From Tillus elongatus (Eukaryota; Arthropoda; Insecta; Coleoptera; Cleridae): DNA of 64,000 bases. Below the pieces are notes generated by a model. That model was not told the origin of the DNA. It saw only the letters and a program-made list of their open reading frames with translations, and made no database searches. Position numbers and translations under genes: made by a program. Below are positions 25,980 to 37,324 of the stretch, piece after piece (position 1 is the first letter of the stretch; each line of letters opens with the position of its first letter). Location: the NCBI GenBank assembly GCA_964006375.1, contig OZ023263.1, forward strand, positions 137,512,063 to 137,576,062, given 5' to 3'.

Positions 25980-27056
25980 CTGAAGATCAACCCAGGCTTC
26001 AGGGGCCATTGTAAAATTCAGGAGACACTGAAGGAGCCCATGCTTGAAATGAGGTCAGACTTCGAGAGACCGCGTATCTGCAGGGAAAACAATTTTACAG
26101 TGGAAATCTCCGACCGCGAGGCATGGCGGGAGGAGACGGCGGGCTTACCACGGGACGAGCTAGTCTGGTTCACGGACGGACCCGGCGGGGAGCGTGGGAC
26201 GGGGGCAGGTGCTTATTCAGAAGGAACGAGGGTAAGTCATAGTATGTCCTCGGAGCCCATGCAACGGTTTTTCAGGCCGAAATGTACCCCATCCTGCACT
26301 ACGTGCGGGAGAACAAGAGGAAGGGCTACACCAACAAGCGGATCCTCATATAGACAGGCAGCCTTTAAGGCCCTAACGAGTAAATTCCAGGCTAGTAAGT
26401 GAATGCCGAGACGAGCGACCTGGCTCGGCAGAATGAGGTTACCCTCATCTGATTGCCGGGCTACTCGGCGATCAAAGGCAATGAAGAAGCTGACAGTCTC
26501 GCGAAGAGAGGGTCAGCAGAACAATTTATGGGACCAGAACCAGTCCTGGGCGTATCGAAAGGGACAGCCACGTCAAGTCCTGGGCCAGGTAACAGCACAA
26601 GGCATACTGGACAGATTGTCCAGGGCTCAAACACGAGAAGTCATTAATTGGGCAACCCAGTCCAAAGCGAGCTGTGGAGCTGCTAAATCTTAGCAGAGGA
26701 CAGCTCAGAAACATGACAGGTCTCTTGACGGGACACATGGCCGTCACGAAACACATGCATAAAATATGGCGGTTCGAGTGGGACCTGGCATGCAGACTCT
26801 GTGGCGAGGGGGAGGAATCAGCCCAGCACATCTTGTGCGACTGTAAAGCTCTGGACCGCGAGAGGCAACTGATTTACGGTCAGCCTAAACCGGAGACAGA
26901 GCAATATAAAACTTCACCCTACAAACTGTTTTGCAGACTAGTTCAAGGCACAGTGATTTTGGAATGGGTGGAGTAGAGACAAAGGCCATGCACAATAAGC
27001 CAAAGGCTGCGGTGTTATCGAGGCAGCAAAGACGCGGACGAGCCCTGAGGGAGAAT
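25980..27056 (+). pseudogene. LINE 3' fragment with RNase H and C-terminal zinc motif
   Basis: The first recognisable part is an RNase H domain (VWFTDGPGGERGTGAGAYSEG near 26160, with a frameshift into PGYSAIKGNEEADSLAKRG near 26455). The C-terminal region follows (LTGHMAVTKHMHKIWR near 26715, then C-x2-C-x8-H-x4-C near 26795, reading CRLCGEGEESAQHILC) and a TAG stop at 26974. The 3' UTR ends 'cggacgagccctgaggga' plus a short tract. No endonuclease or polymerase part remains. The 3' UTR is the source type for the tiny insertions at 1404 and 60597. The clade is probably within the I/R1 group, judged only from RNase H plus zinc. Confidence 0.75.
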
Positions 27057-27172
27057 TTTTTTTACAAACCTGAGCAGGATCCCAAAGCGGTAATTCATCC
27101 AAGCGTAAGCTGTGTCCAGCGTTATACAGTGTTGCGTACTCGAAATGAGCACCCAAAGCGCCACTTATAACT

Positions 27173-27444
<272 letters not shown>

Positions 27445-27787
27445 TTATTTCTCTCAATATGAATTTCAAAACATATGCATTATTTTAAAGTAAAACTCAA
27501 CAATTTGTACAGAATGTTTTTCCTTCTGCTTTCAAAAGAAGAGGTTAATGTGAACAGGGTAACGAAGAACAAGTTACGAGCGTTGTCTGCTATGTGTAAT
27601 TATTTGCTAGTAAGGTACACTCACACCAGCACTAGACTTGTCGACGATTCTCATATGCAATATACCTACCGCGTAAGTGTATGTTTGTACTCTTTTCATC
27701 GTGATAATATCGTAATAAGGTTTCAGCTTATGGTTTATTGCCCTGTGTTACGCCCTACGATGGAGCATTTGTTTATTTTGACCATTT

Positions 27788-28056
27788 ACTGTAATTCCTG
27801 TCACCAAACACTTTTTCCCCACAAGTGAACACTTCAATGAATAAAGTAATTATATAAATTAAAAGTACATTTAACGCCGTGTTAAACAACGAACCACCTG
27901 GAGAATATAAATCATTTTGAGTTATTAAGTCAATGTTTTTCGGATAGGCTCGACATTAACTGAAGATTGAGTGGATTATCACTGTAATGCATGTAACATT
28001 TCCAGCTCCATTGTAAAATTGAATTTTTGGTTACGTAAAAGAATTGCAGACTGTAA
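27788..28056 (+). repeat. Long direct repeat, copy 2
   Basis: Partner of 25654-25975. It lacks about 40 bp found in copy 1 after 'caccaaaca'. Confidence 0.75.
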
Positions 28057-28385
28057 ATTCAAAGTTTCAAATTAAATTTGAAAGCTCATTACCATAAAGT
28101 TAGTGTAATTATATAAATGTGATAATCATATATGTAGAGAAGAGAATATTTTTGTAAATACTGTTTATTTACATTTACAAAGTCAGTATATTTCATATAA
28201 ACCCATTATTTAAGAGTAGCTGATAAATATGGCTTACTCAAATGTATTTATTATTCCTCTTGAAATTGTTTACTTTTATACATAGGCGTTTTAGCTTATC
28301 ACCAATGACGCTGTATGACTTTCGTATTAAATGACGGGTTGTGGAAAATAAAGGGTATTTACTGTGCTTCTCAATAGCGAGATCA
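28057..28385. other. No gene seen
   Basis: AT-rich sequence between the direct repeat and the Jockey-like poly(A), with nothing recognised. Confidence 0.4.
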
Positions 28386-31300
28386 TTTTTTTTTTTTTTT
28401 TTTTTTTTATGTTAACAACACACCACGAGGGCTTACAGCCTAAATACTATCGTACCGTGGGTGTTGACAAGGAGGAAAGAGGCAGCTTGTTAATTCTAGA
28501 TTTGAAGGTTTGGAGGTTCGGAGGAGAAGGAAAAACATGTGCCGGCAAGGAATTCCACAACTTGGAAGTCCTCGGGACAAAAGAGCGGGCATAACAAGAT
28601 GTTCTATGTTTGGTGACCTGGACAGTAAAAGGGTGCATTCGCTCTGTTACCCTGGTAGATCTGCTGGGGGCAGCAGGTGGGGGAATTATGGAGGAAAGCT
28701 CCTCTGAGCAGTGCCCGTGCAGATATCTGTAAAAGAGAGAGAGGTCACCAACGGCACGTCGGTGGGCAAGGGATGGAAGCCTTTGGGTGAGGGTAGAGTC
28801 ACCGATGAGACGTATAGCTCTCTTTTGAATGGAGTCCAGGATAGCGAGTGTAGAAGCGGCAGCTGCACCCCAGATGTGGGAGCAGTATTCGAGGTTTGGC
28901 CTTATTTGTGAAGTGTATAAGGTATAGAGATTAGTTGGTGAAAAGTATTTGCGAGCCCGGAAGAGGAAACCCAATTTCTTAGCAGCCGCTTCTGCAATTG
29001 ATGTAACATGTTGGTGCCAATTAAGATTTCGATCCACAGAAATGCCAACAAGAGAAAGGGACTCATTGCTTTGAATAACTTGGTTGTTCATTGTGATGGG
29101 TCTAGGGCTGCTGTATCTCTTGTGAGAAAGAAAGCAAGACTTAGTTTTGGTGGGGTTGAATTGTACAAGATTTCTACTTCCCCAGTATAATATTTTTTGG
29201 AGGTCTACGGAGACAGAACTCTCCATGAGTCTGCGATCCTCATCTAATTGGGCTAAAGAGACAGGCTTAGAATATTGTATGTTTGAGTGGAGGGTGCTGT
29301 CGTCCGCGTAACTGTGAACTGGGTTGGATGTGCTAGAGAGGAGGTCATTAATGTGGAGAAGAAACAAAGTAGGGGCTAAAGCTGAACCTTGAGGAACTCC
29401 TGCATTAATTGGATACAGTTTAGAGGAATGGCCATCCACAACAACAGATATGCTCCTGTTGGAGAGGAAATTTGCTGTCCAGGTACAAAGTTTTGGTGGT
29501 AGGCCATAGGCCGGAAGTTTATTAAGCAGCGCTGCGTGCCAGACCTGGTCGAATGCTTTGGATATGTCTAGAGCAACAATCTGGGATTCACCGTGTTGTT
29601 CCATAGACTTGTTCCAAGAATGGGTGACAAAGGAAAGGAGGTCGGCAGTTGATCTGCGCTGACGGAATCCATACTGCCTGTCGTGGATTAGACTATGTTT
29701 TTCAAGGAATTTTAGTAGTTCGGTGTTTATATACTTTTCCATCACTTTAGAGATGACTGAAAGGAGAGAAATAGGCCTGTAGTTGCTAGGAAGCGCTTTG
29801 GATCCTTTCTTGGGGATGGGTTGTACTCGAGCAGTTTTCCAGTTACTAGGGAATATGCCTTTATTGTAAGATATCTGAAACAGACGAGTCAGGACAGGAG
29901 CAAGTTCTGGTGCGCATTTTTTGAGAACAATTGCTGGGATCTCGTCAAGGCCAGAGGCTTTCCTGGTATTAAGAGAAGAGAGCATATTTCGTACCTTTTT
30001 AGTTTTGAAAATGATATCAGTCATTTTATGCGCGACATTGGGGACTGTTGGTGGTTGAACATTTGGAGGTGGGTTGAGAGTAGAATTTCCGGCGAACAAA
30101 GAAGCAAAAAGTTCAGCCTTGCCCAGGGCGGTAGAAACAATTTCATCACCGGAGACAAGAGGTGGGAACGTGCTCTTGCAGAAATTATTCCCAATAGACT
30201 TGGCAAGAGTCCAGAAGGGTTTGCCGCCGTTGGAGCTTGAGAGGACTTTGTTTTTGATGTGGTTATTAAACGAGTTTTTTGCCTCAGAAAGAATGCGGAC
30301 ATAGCGGTTTCTTGCGTCGTTGAATGCTTGACGATTTTCTTGACTGGGATTGTGTAGAAGCGTTTTGTGAGCTTTGACCTTTTCAAGTCTGGCCTTGTCA
30401 CAGGATTTAGAGAACCAGGGTTTTTGAGTGGCTGAAGAGGTTTTCTGTGTACGTGGAATAAATAATTCCATGCCAGCTTGGATAATTTCGGTGACGTTTT
30501 GTGAGATATCAGAGGGGTCAGGATGAGAGAAGCAGACAGACGCCCATGGAAATGAGGAAAAGTAATCCCGCATTTCGTCCCAGTTTGCGGAGTTGTAGTG
30601 CCAAACGATACGTGGGTGTGATGACTGTGTGACCTCGGGTTGCATTGCACAGGAAGCAGTGACGATGCCGTGGTCTGAGCGACCAAGGGGGGCGGTGACT
30701 GATATCTTATAGCATTCAGGATTTGTAGTAAGAAGGAGATCCAAGGGATTTGAGCTGTGTGTTGGGATACGAGGAAAGTAAGTAGGTTGCTGAACCATAT
30801 TGGCCAAAGAATTGCTGACTGCAAAGGCCTCCGCTGCTCTCCCTTGTGGATCGGTTTTTGAAGATCCTAGCCATTCCTTATTATGTACATTGAAGTCGCC
30901 AAGAATAGTGACCTCGGAGGAAGGATATTCAGAAATCAGATAGTCGGTTTTTTCAGAAAGGTAGTCAAAGAGCTGGACAAAGTTGTTGTCAGAAGGTGAC
31001 CGGTAAATGCAACAGATGAATTTAGTTGCAGCCCTGAGAGAGAGTTTTATCCATAGTATGTCTTTTCTTCCAGCTTCTAAATTGGGAAGTCTGGTGCAGG
31101 GTAGATTGCTACGGACGTATGCGCACACGCCTCCATGCAATCTAAAGGCAGTAAGGAGCTCATACCCCGGGAAATTAAGGTGATTAGTGGCTGTTTTGGC
31201 ACTGATTTGGGTTTCGGTGAGGAAGAGGAGTTGGGGCCTGTTAGCCTGGAGGAAATGGTGGACGGAGTTCAGGTTAGAATTTAGGCCACATATATTCGAA

Positions 31301-31531
31301 AAGGATACGTTAAATCTTGATGTTGGCGCCCCCTGTACACCCCTCTCCCGGAGATCCGAATGGAGGGGTATTTTGCCTCCGGAATATTTTATACAAGGAG
31401 GAGCCATCATCATTTTTGCTTATAAGGGAAACCGACTCATACACCAGAACCGGAAACGTCCGTTGGGACTTCACCGGCCCTTTGATGTATGGGGTGGTAC
31501 CTCCTCGGGCGTGAAAAAATCCTTTACTATT
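28386..31531 (-). mobile_element. Jockey-like LINE, copy 1
   Basis: On the minus strand a ~118-bp leader, one 988-codon ORF, a 3' UTR of only a few tens of bases and a poly(A) (the T run at 28386-28408). It shares its 5' boundary ('ggcgtgaaaaaatcctttac' on +, ending near 31531) with copy 2, after which the flanks differ. That suggests a true 5' end or a shared truncated master. No ORF1 is present and no TSD was found. Confidence 0.85.
28447..31413 (-). CDS. Endonuclease/reverse transcriptase of Jockey-like LINE, copy 1
   Basis: 988 residues, uninterrupted. The APE-type endonuclease nicks the target: SNICGLNSN (39-47), TETQ (66-69), GDFNVH (172-177), SNPLDLLLT (221-229), SDHG (246-249). The reverse transcriptase: KASGLDEIP (485-493), NYRPISLLS (544-552), YGFRQRRST (581-589), ALDISKAFD (614-622), GVPQGSALAP (672-681), YADD (702-705). 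The RT thumb and a C-terminal segment follow; there is no RNase H. The first ATG (MMMAPP) follows the leader and includes the whole endonuclease, so the start is reasonable. All expected catalytic residues are visible, so it may be active. Large antisense frames over it are shadows. Confidence 0.9.
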   Translation of the reverse strand: MMMAPPCIKYSGGKIPLHSDLRERGVQGAPTSRFNVSFSNICGLNSNLNSVHHFLQANRPQLLFLTETQISAKTATNHLNFPGYELLTAFRLHGGVCAYVRSNLPCTRLPNLEAGRKDILWIKLSLRAATKFICCIYRSPSDNNFVQLFDYLSEKTDYLISEYPSSEVTILGDFNVHNKEWLGSSKTDPQGRAAEAFAVSNSLANMVQQPTYFPRIPTHSSNPLDLLLTTNPECYKISVTAPLGRSDHGIVTASCAMQPEVTQSSHPRIVWHYNSANWDEMRDYFSSFPWASVCFSHPDPSDISQNVTEIIQAGMELFIPRTQKTSSATQKPWFSKSCDKARLEKVKAHKTLLHNPSQENRQAFNDARNRYVRILSEAKNSFNNHIKNKVLSSSNGGKPFWTLAKSIGNNFCKSTFPPLVSGDEIVSTALGKAELFASLFAGNSTLNPPPNVQPPTVPNVAHKMTDIIFKTKKVRNMLSSLNTRKASGLDEIPAIVLKKCAPELAPVLTRLFQISYNKGIFPSNWKTARVQPIPKKGSKALPSNYRPISLLSVISKVMEKYINTELLKFLEKHSLIHDRQYGFRQRRSTADLLSFVTHSWNKSMEQHGESQIVALDISKAFDQVWHAALLNKLPAYGLPPKLCTWTANFLSNRSISVVVDGHSSKLYPINAGVPQGSALAPTLFLLHINDLLSSTSNPVHSYADDSTLHSNIQYSKPVSLAQLDEDRRLMESSVSVDLQKILYWGSRNLVQFNPTKTKSCFLSHKRYSSPRPITMNNQVIQSNESLSLVGISVDRNLNWHQHVTSIAEAAAKKLGFLFRARKYFSPTNLYTLYTSQIRPNLEYCSHIWGAAAASTLAILDSIQKRAIRLIGDSTLTQRLPSLAHRRAVGDLSLFYRYLHGHCSEELSSIIPPPAAPSRSTRVTERMHPFTVQVTKHRTSCYARSFVPRTSKLWNSLPAHVFPSPPNLQTFKSRINKLPLSSLSTPTVR

Positions 31532-31798
31532 ACATAAAGGAAAATTCCACTACCACCTGCTAAGGATTGGATTGGATCAATGTCTACCCCTTTAAAAATA
31601 AGATTAATAAAGGGACTATCAATTGTCCAGTAGTTATGATTTTCGACATAGTAGGAGGATACAAAACATTTTCATCATAACCGTTAGCCTAAAAGAACTC
31701 TTTTTCTGCACACCAAAAATCTGAATTTTTTCTGTCAATTTCTATTGAAACACTAATGTCGACGGTTAATAGTTAATAGACCCATTTTTGTATATTCT
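31532..31798. other. No gene; possible decayed repeat terminus
   Basis: 'aaaattccactaccacctgc' near 31551 resembles the 'aaaattcactacc..gcacttgctgc' terminus. Otherwise AT-rich. Confidence 0.35.
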
Positions 31799-31810
31799 AT
31801 TTAACTTTTA

Positions 31811-32179
31811 AGAGCATCGGTGGTTCAGGGGTAAGAACGTGTGCCTCTGAACTGAAGGGTACTGGGTTCGATCCCAGGGTTCTCCTTTCACTTTTTCAGT
31901 ACAAACTGTAACATTAACATCAACCGAGGTTCTGGCGTTGTATTTGAGCAAGTTGAATGTCTGCACGTTCCGCCCTGGGGGGGGGGGATGGGGGGTCGTA
32001 AAGTCGTCGGTCCCGTGTCCATGCGATGTTGGGCACGTTAAAGATCCATACCTTCGTTACCGAAAGATAGGGGTTCGGCAAAATTTCCAGGATAGTGAGG
32101 TGAAACTGCTCCCTGGCGTCGGTGATTGGCCATAGTCGCGGAAATAGGCCGACGTTAAAGAAACAAAACACACACACAC
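31811..32179 (+). mobile_element. tRNA-derived SINE, copy 2
   Basis: It is flanked by exact 12-bp TSDs 'atttaactttta' (31799-31810 and 32180-32191). The A box region is 'tggttcaggggtaagaacgt' and the B box 'gggttcgatccca'. The body is as in copy 1, with a G-run insertion near 31977, ending 'gtcgcggaaataggccgac' then 'gttaaagaaac' and a short CA tail. Confidence 0.9.
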
Positions 32180-32258
32180 ATTTAACTTTTAGTACACAGT
32201 AATGTATTTTTCTAGCAACAATAAAATTATGTGAGTTCAATTTCGTAACAATAAATTA

Positions 32259-35200
32259 TTTTTTTTTTTTATTTTTTTTATGTCAACAACACACCACGAG
32301 GGCTTACAGCCTAAATACTATCGTACCGTGGGTGTTGACAAGGAGGAAAGAGGCAGCTTGTTAATTCTGGACTTGAAGGTTTGGAGGTTCGGAGGAGAAG
32401 GAAAAACATGTGCCGGCAAGGAATTCCACAACTTGGAAGTCCTCGGGACAAAAGAGCGGGCATAAGAAGATGTTCTATGTCTGGTGACCTGGACGTTAAA
32501 AGGGTGCATTCGCTCTGTTCCTCTGGTAGATCTGCTGGGGGCAGCAGGTGGGGGAATTATGGAGGAAAGCTCCTCTGAGCAGTGCCCGTGCAGATATCTA
32601 TAAAAGAGAGAGAGGTCACCAACGGCACGTCGGTGGGCAAGGGATGGAAGCCTTTGGGTGAGGGTAGGGTCACCAATGAGACGTATAGCTCTCTTTTGAA
32701 TGGAGTCCAGGATAGCGAGTGTAGAAGCGGCAGCTGCACCCCAGATGTGGGAGCAGTATTCGAGGTTTGGCCTTATTTGTGAAGTGTATAAGGTATAGAG
32801 ATTAGTTGGTGAAAAGAATTTGCGAGCCCGGAAGAGGAAACCCAATTTCTTAGCAGCCGCTTCTGCAATTGATGTAACATGTTGGTGCCAATTAAGATTT
32901 CGATCCACAGTAATGCCAACAAGAGAAAAGGACTCATTACTTTGAATAACTTGGTTGTTCATTGTGATGGGTCTAGGGCTGCTGTATCTCTTGTGAGAAA
33001 GAAAGCAAGACTTAGTTTTGGTGGGGTTGAATTGTACAAGATTTCTACTTCCCCAGTCTAATATTTTTTGGAGGTCTATGAAGACAGAACCCTCCATGAG
33101 TCTGCGATCCTCATCTAATTGGGCTAAAGAGACAGGCTTAGAATATTGTATGTTTGAGTGGAGGGTGCTGTCGTCCGCGTAACTGTGAACTGGGTTGGAT
33201 GTGCTAGAGAGGAGGTCATTGATGTGGAGAAGAAACAAAGTAGGGGCTAAAGCTGAACCTTGAGGAACTCCTGCATTAATTGGATACAGTTTAGAGGAAT
33301 GGCCATCCACAACAACAGATATGCTCCTGTTGGAGAGGAAATTTGCTGTCCAGGTACAAAGTTTTGGTGGTAGGCCATAGGCCGGAAGTTTATTAAGCAG
33401 CGCTGCGTGCCAGACCTGATCGAATGCTTTGGATATGTCTAGAGCAACAATCTGGGATTCACCATGTTGTTCCATAGACTTGTTCCAAGAATGGGTGACA
33501 AAGGAAAGGAGGTCGGCAGTCGATCTGCGCTGACGGAATCCATATTGCCTGTCGTGGATTATACTGTGTTTTTCAAGGAATTTTAGTAGTTCGGTGTTTA
33601 TATACTTTTCCATCACTTTAGAGATGACTGAAAGGAGAGAAATAGGCCTGTAGTTGCTAGGAAGCGCTTTGGATCCTTTCTTGGGGATGGGTTGTACTCG
33701 AGCAGTTTTCCAGTTACTGGGGAATATGCCTTTATTGTAAGATATCTGAAACAGACGAGTCAGGACAGGAGCAAGTTCTGGTGCGCATTTTTTGAGAACA
33801 ATTGCTGGGATCTCGTCAAGGCCAGAGGCTTTCCTGGTATTAAGAGAAGAGAGCATCTTTCGTACCTTTTTAGTTTGGAAAATGATATCAGTCATTTTAT
33901 GCGCGACATTGGGGACTGTTGGTGGTTGAACATTTGGAGGTGGGTTGAGAGTAGAATTTCCGGCGAACAACGAAGCAAAAAGTTCAGCCTTGCCCAGGGC
34001 GGTAGAAACAATTTCATCACCTGAGACAAGAGGTGGGAACGTGCTCTTGCAGAAATTATTCCCAATAGACTTAGCAAGAGTCCAGAAGGGTTTGCCGCCG
34101 TTGGAGCTTGAGAGGACTTTGTTTTTGATGTGGTTATTAAACGAGTTTTTTGCCTCAGAAAGAATGCGGACATAGCGGTTTCTTGCGTCGTTGAATGCTT
34201 GACGATTTTCTTGACTGGGATTGTGTAGAAGCGTTTTGTGAGCTTTGACCTTTTCAAGTCTGGCCTTGTCACAGGATTTAGAGAACCAGGGCTTTTGAGT
34301 GGCTGAAGAGGTTTTCTGTGTACGTGGAATAAATAATTGCATGCCAGCTTGGATAATTTCGGTGACGTTTTGTGAGATATCAGAGGGGTCAGGATGAGAG
34401 AAGCAGACAGACGCCCATGGAAATGAGGAAAAGTAATCCCGCATTTCGTCCCAGTTTGCGGAGTTGTAGTGCCAAACGATACGTGGGTGTGATGACTGTG
34501 TGACCTCGGGTTGCATTGCACAGGAAGCAGTGACCATGCCGTGGTCTGAGCGACCAAGGGGGGCGGTGACTGATATCTTATAGCATTCAGGATTTGTAGT
34601 AAGAAGGAGATCCAAGGGATTTGAGCTGTGTGTTGGGATACGAGGAAAGTAAGTAGGTTGCTGTACCATATTGGCCAAAGAATTGCTGACTGCAAAGGCC
34701 TCCGCTGCTCTCCCTTGTGGATCGGTTTTTGAAGATCCTAGCCATTCCTTATTATGGACATTGAAGTCGCCAAGAATAGTGACCTCGGAGGAAGGATATT
34801 CAGAAATCAGATAGTCGGTTTTTTCAGAAAGGTAGTCAAAGAGCTGGACAAAGTTGTTGTCAGAAGGTGACCGGTAAATGCAACAGATGAATTTAGTTGC
34901 AGCCCTGAGAGAGAGTTTTATCCATAGTATGTCTTTTCTTCCAGCTTCTAAATTGGGAAGTCTGGTGCAGGGTAGATTGCTACGGACGTATGCGCACACG
35001 CCTCCATGCAATCTAAAGGCAGTAAGGAGCTCATACCCCGGGAAATTAAGGTGATTAGTGGCTGTTTTGGCACTGATTTGGGTTTCGGTGAGGAAGAGGA
35101 GTTGGGGCCTGTTAGCCTGGAGGAAATGGTGGACGGAGTTCAGGTTAGAATTTAGGCCACATATATTCGAAAAGGATATGTTAAATCTTGATGTTGGCGC

Positions 35201-35402
35201 CCCCTGTACACCCCTCTCCCGGAGATCCGAATGGAGGGGTATTTTGCCTCCGGAATATTTTATACAAGGAGGAGCCATCATCATTTTTGCTTATAAGGGA
35301 AACCGACTCATACACCAGAACCGGAAACGTCCGTTAGGACTTCACCGGCCCCTTGATGTATGGGGTGGTACCTCCTCGGGCGTGAAAAAATCCTTTACTA
35401 TT
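32259..35402 (-). mobile_element. Jockey-like LINE, copy 2
   Basis: Same structure and same 5' boundary as copy 1: T run near 32259-32279 (poly(A) of the minus strand), a single ORF, and a leader ending near 35402. The flanks differ from copy 1, so this is an independent insertion rather than a segmental duplicate. No convincing TSD. Confidence 0.85.
32318..35284 (-). CDS. Endonuclease/reverse transcriptase of Jockey-like LINE, copy 2
   Basis: 988 residues with the same motifs at the same positions as copy 1 (GDFNVH, SDHG, ALDISKAFD, GVPQGSALAP, YADD). I count roughly 20 amino-acid differences, for example HGIV/HGMV, GMEL/GMQL, KVRN/KVRK and ESSVSVD/EGSVFID. None falls on a catalytic motif. 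Two open copies a few kilobases apart indicate recent activity of the family. The smaller antisense frames over this gene repeat those of copy 1 and are not genes. Confidence 0.9.
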   Translation of the reverse strand: MMMAPPCIKYSGGKIPLHSDLRERGVQGAPTSRFNISFSNICGLNSNLNSVHHFLQANRPQLLFLTETQISAKTATNHLNFPGYELLTAFRLHGGVCAYVRSNLPCTRLPNLEAGRKDILWIKLSLRAATKFICCIYRSPSDNNFVQLFDYLSEKTDYLISEYPSSEVTILGDFNVHNKEWLGSSKTDPQGRAAEAFAVSNSLANMVQQPTYFPRIPTHSSNPLDLLLTTNPECYKISVTAPLGRSDHGMVTASCAMQPEVTQSSHPRIVWHYNSANWDEMRDYFSSFPWASVCFSHPDPSDISQNVTEIIQAGMQLFIPRTQKTSSATQKPWFSKSCDKARLEKVKAHKTLLHNPSQENRQAFNDARNRYVRILSEAKNSFNNHIKNKVLSSSNGGKPFWTLAKSIGNNFCKSTFPPLVSGDEIVSTALGKAELFASLFAGNSTLNPPPNVQPPTVPNVAHKMTDIIFQTKKVRKMLSSLNTRKASGLDEIPAIVLKKCAPELAPVLTRLFQISYNKGIFPSNWKTARVQPIPKKGSKALPSNYRPISLLSVISKVMEKYINTELLKFLEKHSIIHDRQYGFRQRRSTADLLSFVTHSWNKSMEQHGESQIVALDISKAFDQVWHAALLNKLPAYGLPPKLCTWTANFLSNRSISVVVDGHSSKLYPINAGVPQGSALAPTLFLLHINDLLSSTSNPVHSYADDSTLHSNIQYSKPVSLAQLDEDRRLMEGSVFIDLQKILDWGSRNLVQFNPTKTKSCFLSHKRYSSPRPITMNNQVIQSNESFSLVGITVDRNLNWHQHVTSIAEAAAKKLGFLFRARKFFSPTNLYTLYTSQIRPNLEYCSHIWGAAAASTLAILDSIQKRAIRLIGDPTLTQRLPSLAHRRAVGDLSLFYRYLHGHCSEELSSIIPPPAAPSRSTRGTERMHPFNVQVTRHRTSSYARSFVPRTSKLWNSLPAHVFPSPPNLQTFKSRINKLPLSSLSTPTVR

Positions 35403-35498
35403 GATGAGTTTCAAAGATGTAGCATTTTCGAGAAGAAAACGTGCAATTTTTCATGGAAAAACTTGACCTTCAGAACTTTGCAAACCATGTTGTATGGG

Positions 35499-35540
35499 CG
35501 TGTGCGCGCGCGCGCGCGCGCGTGTGTGTGTGTGTACACG
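35499..35540. repeat. (GT/GC)n microsatellite
   Basis: 'gtgtgcgcgcgcg' passing into 'gtgtgtgtgtgt' directly before the left end of the mariner-like element. Confidence 0.9.
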
Positions 35541-35542
35541 TA

Positions 35543-36150
35543 CCGGGTGCGCCAAACTCGCTGGCCTAATAGAAGTATCTAGAGAACGAGAACAGATATG
35601 AATTTGGAATTAAGGTTATGTTCATATAAAACCGTGATCTTCTTTTTAAAAATACTTTTAACAATGCGGTGTTTCCAGATCTTCTGTTACCAAATACCAA
35701 CTTTGTAATAGAACACGCCATATATTATGATATTTTTAGATTCCACGGAACATTCTAGAACTTTTTGTGTAACCACTTATCTTAAGCCGTGTATGAAATA
35801 AAAATTATATATATTTTTTAAATTTGGCAACTGGCCTCTCAATAAAAAGCATGTTTTCTTTTCAACCAGCTTAGCGGGACGCCTGATTTTTCGGTGGTTT
35901 TTCCTTATTATTATATCATAAAATGTTAATGCGAATTAAGTTGATGCATAGAGGTCTCCACAATATAATAGACTTTTTGTAGAACATTAAAATGCAAGTT
36001 ATGCGGAAATTTTAAACGCAACAACCTGTATTTTATAGTGAGACCCGAAGGATCAGTTAATTCTCTATCTAAAAGTATAATGTGATGTTATACATACTTT
36101 TAGCGGTTTTGGACTTATTACCAAAAAAAAACAGAATAATGCTAGTATTG
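35543..36150. repeat. Left long inverted terminal repeat
   Basis: Pairs with 40245-40851. Matches include 'ttctacaaaaagtctattat', 'catttaaaatttccgcataa'-type sequence and 'agcggttttggacttatta' near the inner end. Confidence 0.75.
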
Positions 36151-36303
36151 GAAACCTATGTTTTATTGCTAGATACTTAGCCATGACTTTAAACAGTCAA
36201 CATTCGTCGGTTTGCAAGTTATTTGTCTCTGTGTTTGTGTGTAATCTATTTTCTCAAAATGTCGAATTCTTATACAAACGAACAAATTTGAAATCTGTTT
36301 TAC

Positions 36304-37324
36304 ATGTATGGCCACGGTAACAAAATTATTTCTAGAAAATGCAGAAAGTTTAATGAGCACTATACAAATGCAGATCCGATTAAGGAAAATAAATTTAGGA
36401 GGATGCAAAATAACTTTATGAACAAAGGTCTCATAAAGAATCCAAAAAGAGTGCAAATTAAACCTGTAACAGGTAACAAGGACAATGAAATAAATAACCT
36501 GGCATATTTTTCTGCATACCCTCATGCGTCAATTTAGTCTGCTAAAAAGATTTGGGTATATCTTACGAATCAATAGAGAGGATTCTGCATACCCATAAAA
36601 TGCATAATTATAAATTTGTGACACTTCAAGCAATAGAACCTAATGATCTCTCAAAGCGTATTGAATTATGCGAAATGATTTTAATTCGTATACAAGATCG
36701 ACATTTTCTGAAAAAAATATAAGGACCGATGAAAGTAAATTTACCAGGGAAGGCATATTAATAGAAGAAATTCGCATTATTGGGCTGCAGAAAATCCTCA
36801 CTTCGTTAAAGAAAGGGGATTTCAACAAAATTCGGTTTTAATGCATTCTGTTTATTCATGAACGATAAAATTAAATTTGGTTTTATGATGATAATCTCAA
36901 TTCTGAGAAATATCTCGAAATATTACGGACCACAGAATCCGACTTTCTCGACGAATTAAATTTTGAAATGCTGCTAGATTGCTGGTATCAACTAGAGGGT
37001 GCACCAGCTCACTGCACAAATGAAGCTACCAATGAACTGTTAGATATGTTCCAAGATCGTTGGATTCGTCAATCAGGTGTATGGGTTTGGTCCTCAACGT
37101 TGCCAGACCTTACCCCACTTGATTTTTATCTGTGGGGTAGAATAAAACAACTTGTTTACCTTAACCCCATTCATTCTAAGGAATAACTTCAAAATTAAGT
37201 TAGCGAAGCACTCCTGTCTTTAAAGGCCCGTGAGATATAAGCAGTAACAACAGACCACGTGAGGAAACAATTTCGTGAATGTTTGAGAGTTAGTGGAGGA
37301 CGTTTCGAACAATTTAGTTATTAA
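36304..37324 (+). pseudogene. Tc1/mariner-superfamily transposase, broken
   Basis: A helix-turn-helix-like start (KCRKFNEHY, NKFRRMQNNFMNKGLIKN; 36304-36537) is followed, in other frames, by catalytic-domain traces (WYQLEGAPAHC near 36980 and LPDLTPLDFYLWGRIKQLVY near 37100). The C-terminus resembles VRKQFRECLRVSGGRFEQF just before 37324. The second catalytic Asp of the usual DGAPAH is Glu here. Several stops and frameshifts lie between these blocks, so no enzyme is made. It occupies the right place inside the inverted repeats. Confidence 0.75.

Noticed and set aside
27475..27828. 117-codon frame after the TA array
   Set aside because: No recognisable domain, and it runs into the direct repeat; no support as a gene.
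30021..30824. 267-codon minus-strand frame inside each Jockey-like copy (also 33892-34695)
   Set aside because: Same strand as the LINE ORF but in another frame; conserved only because the two copies are nearly identical.
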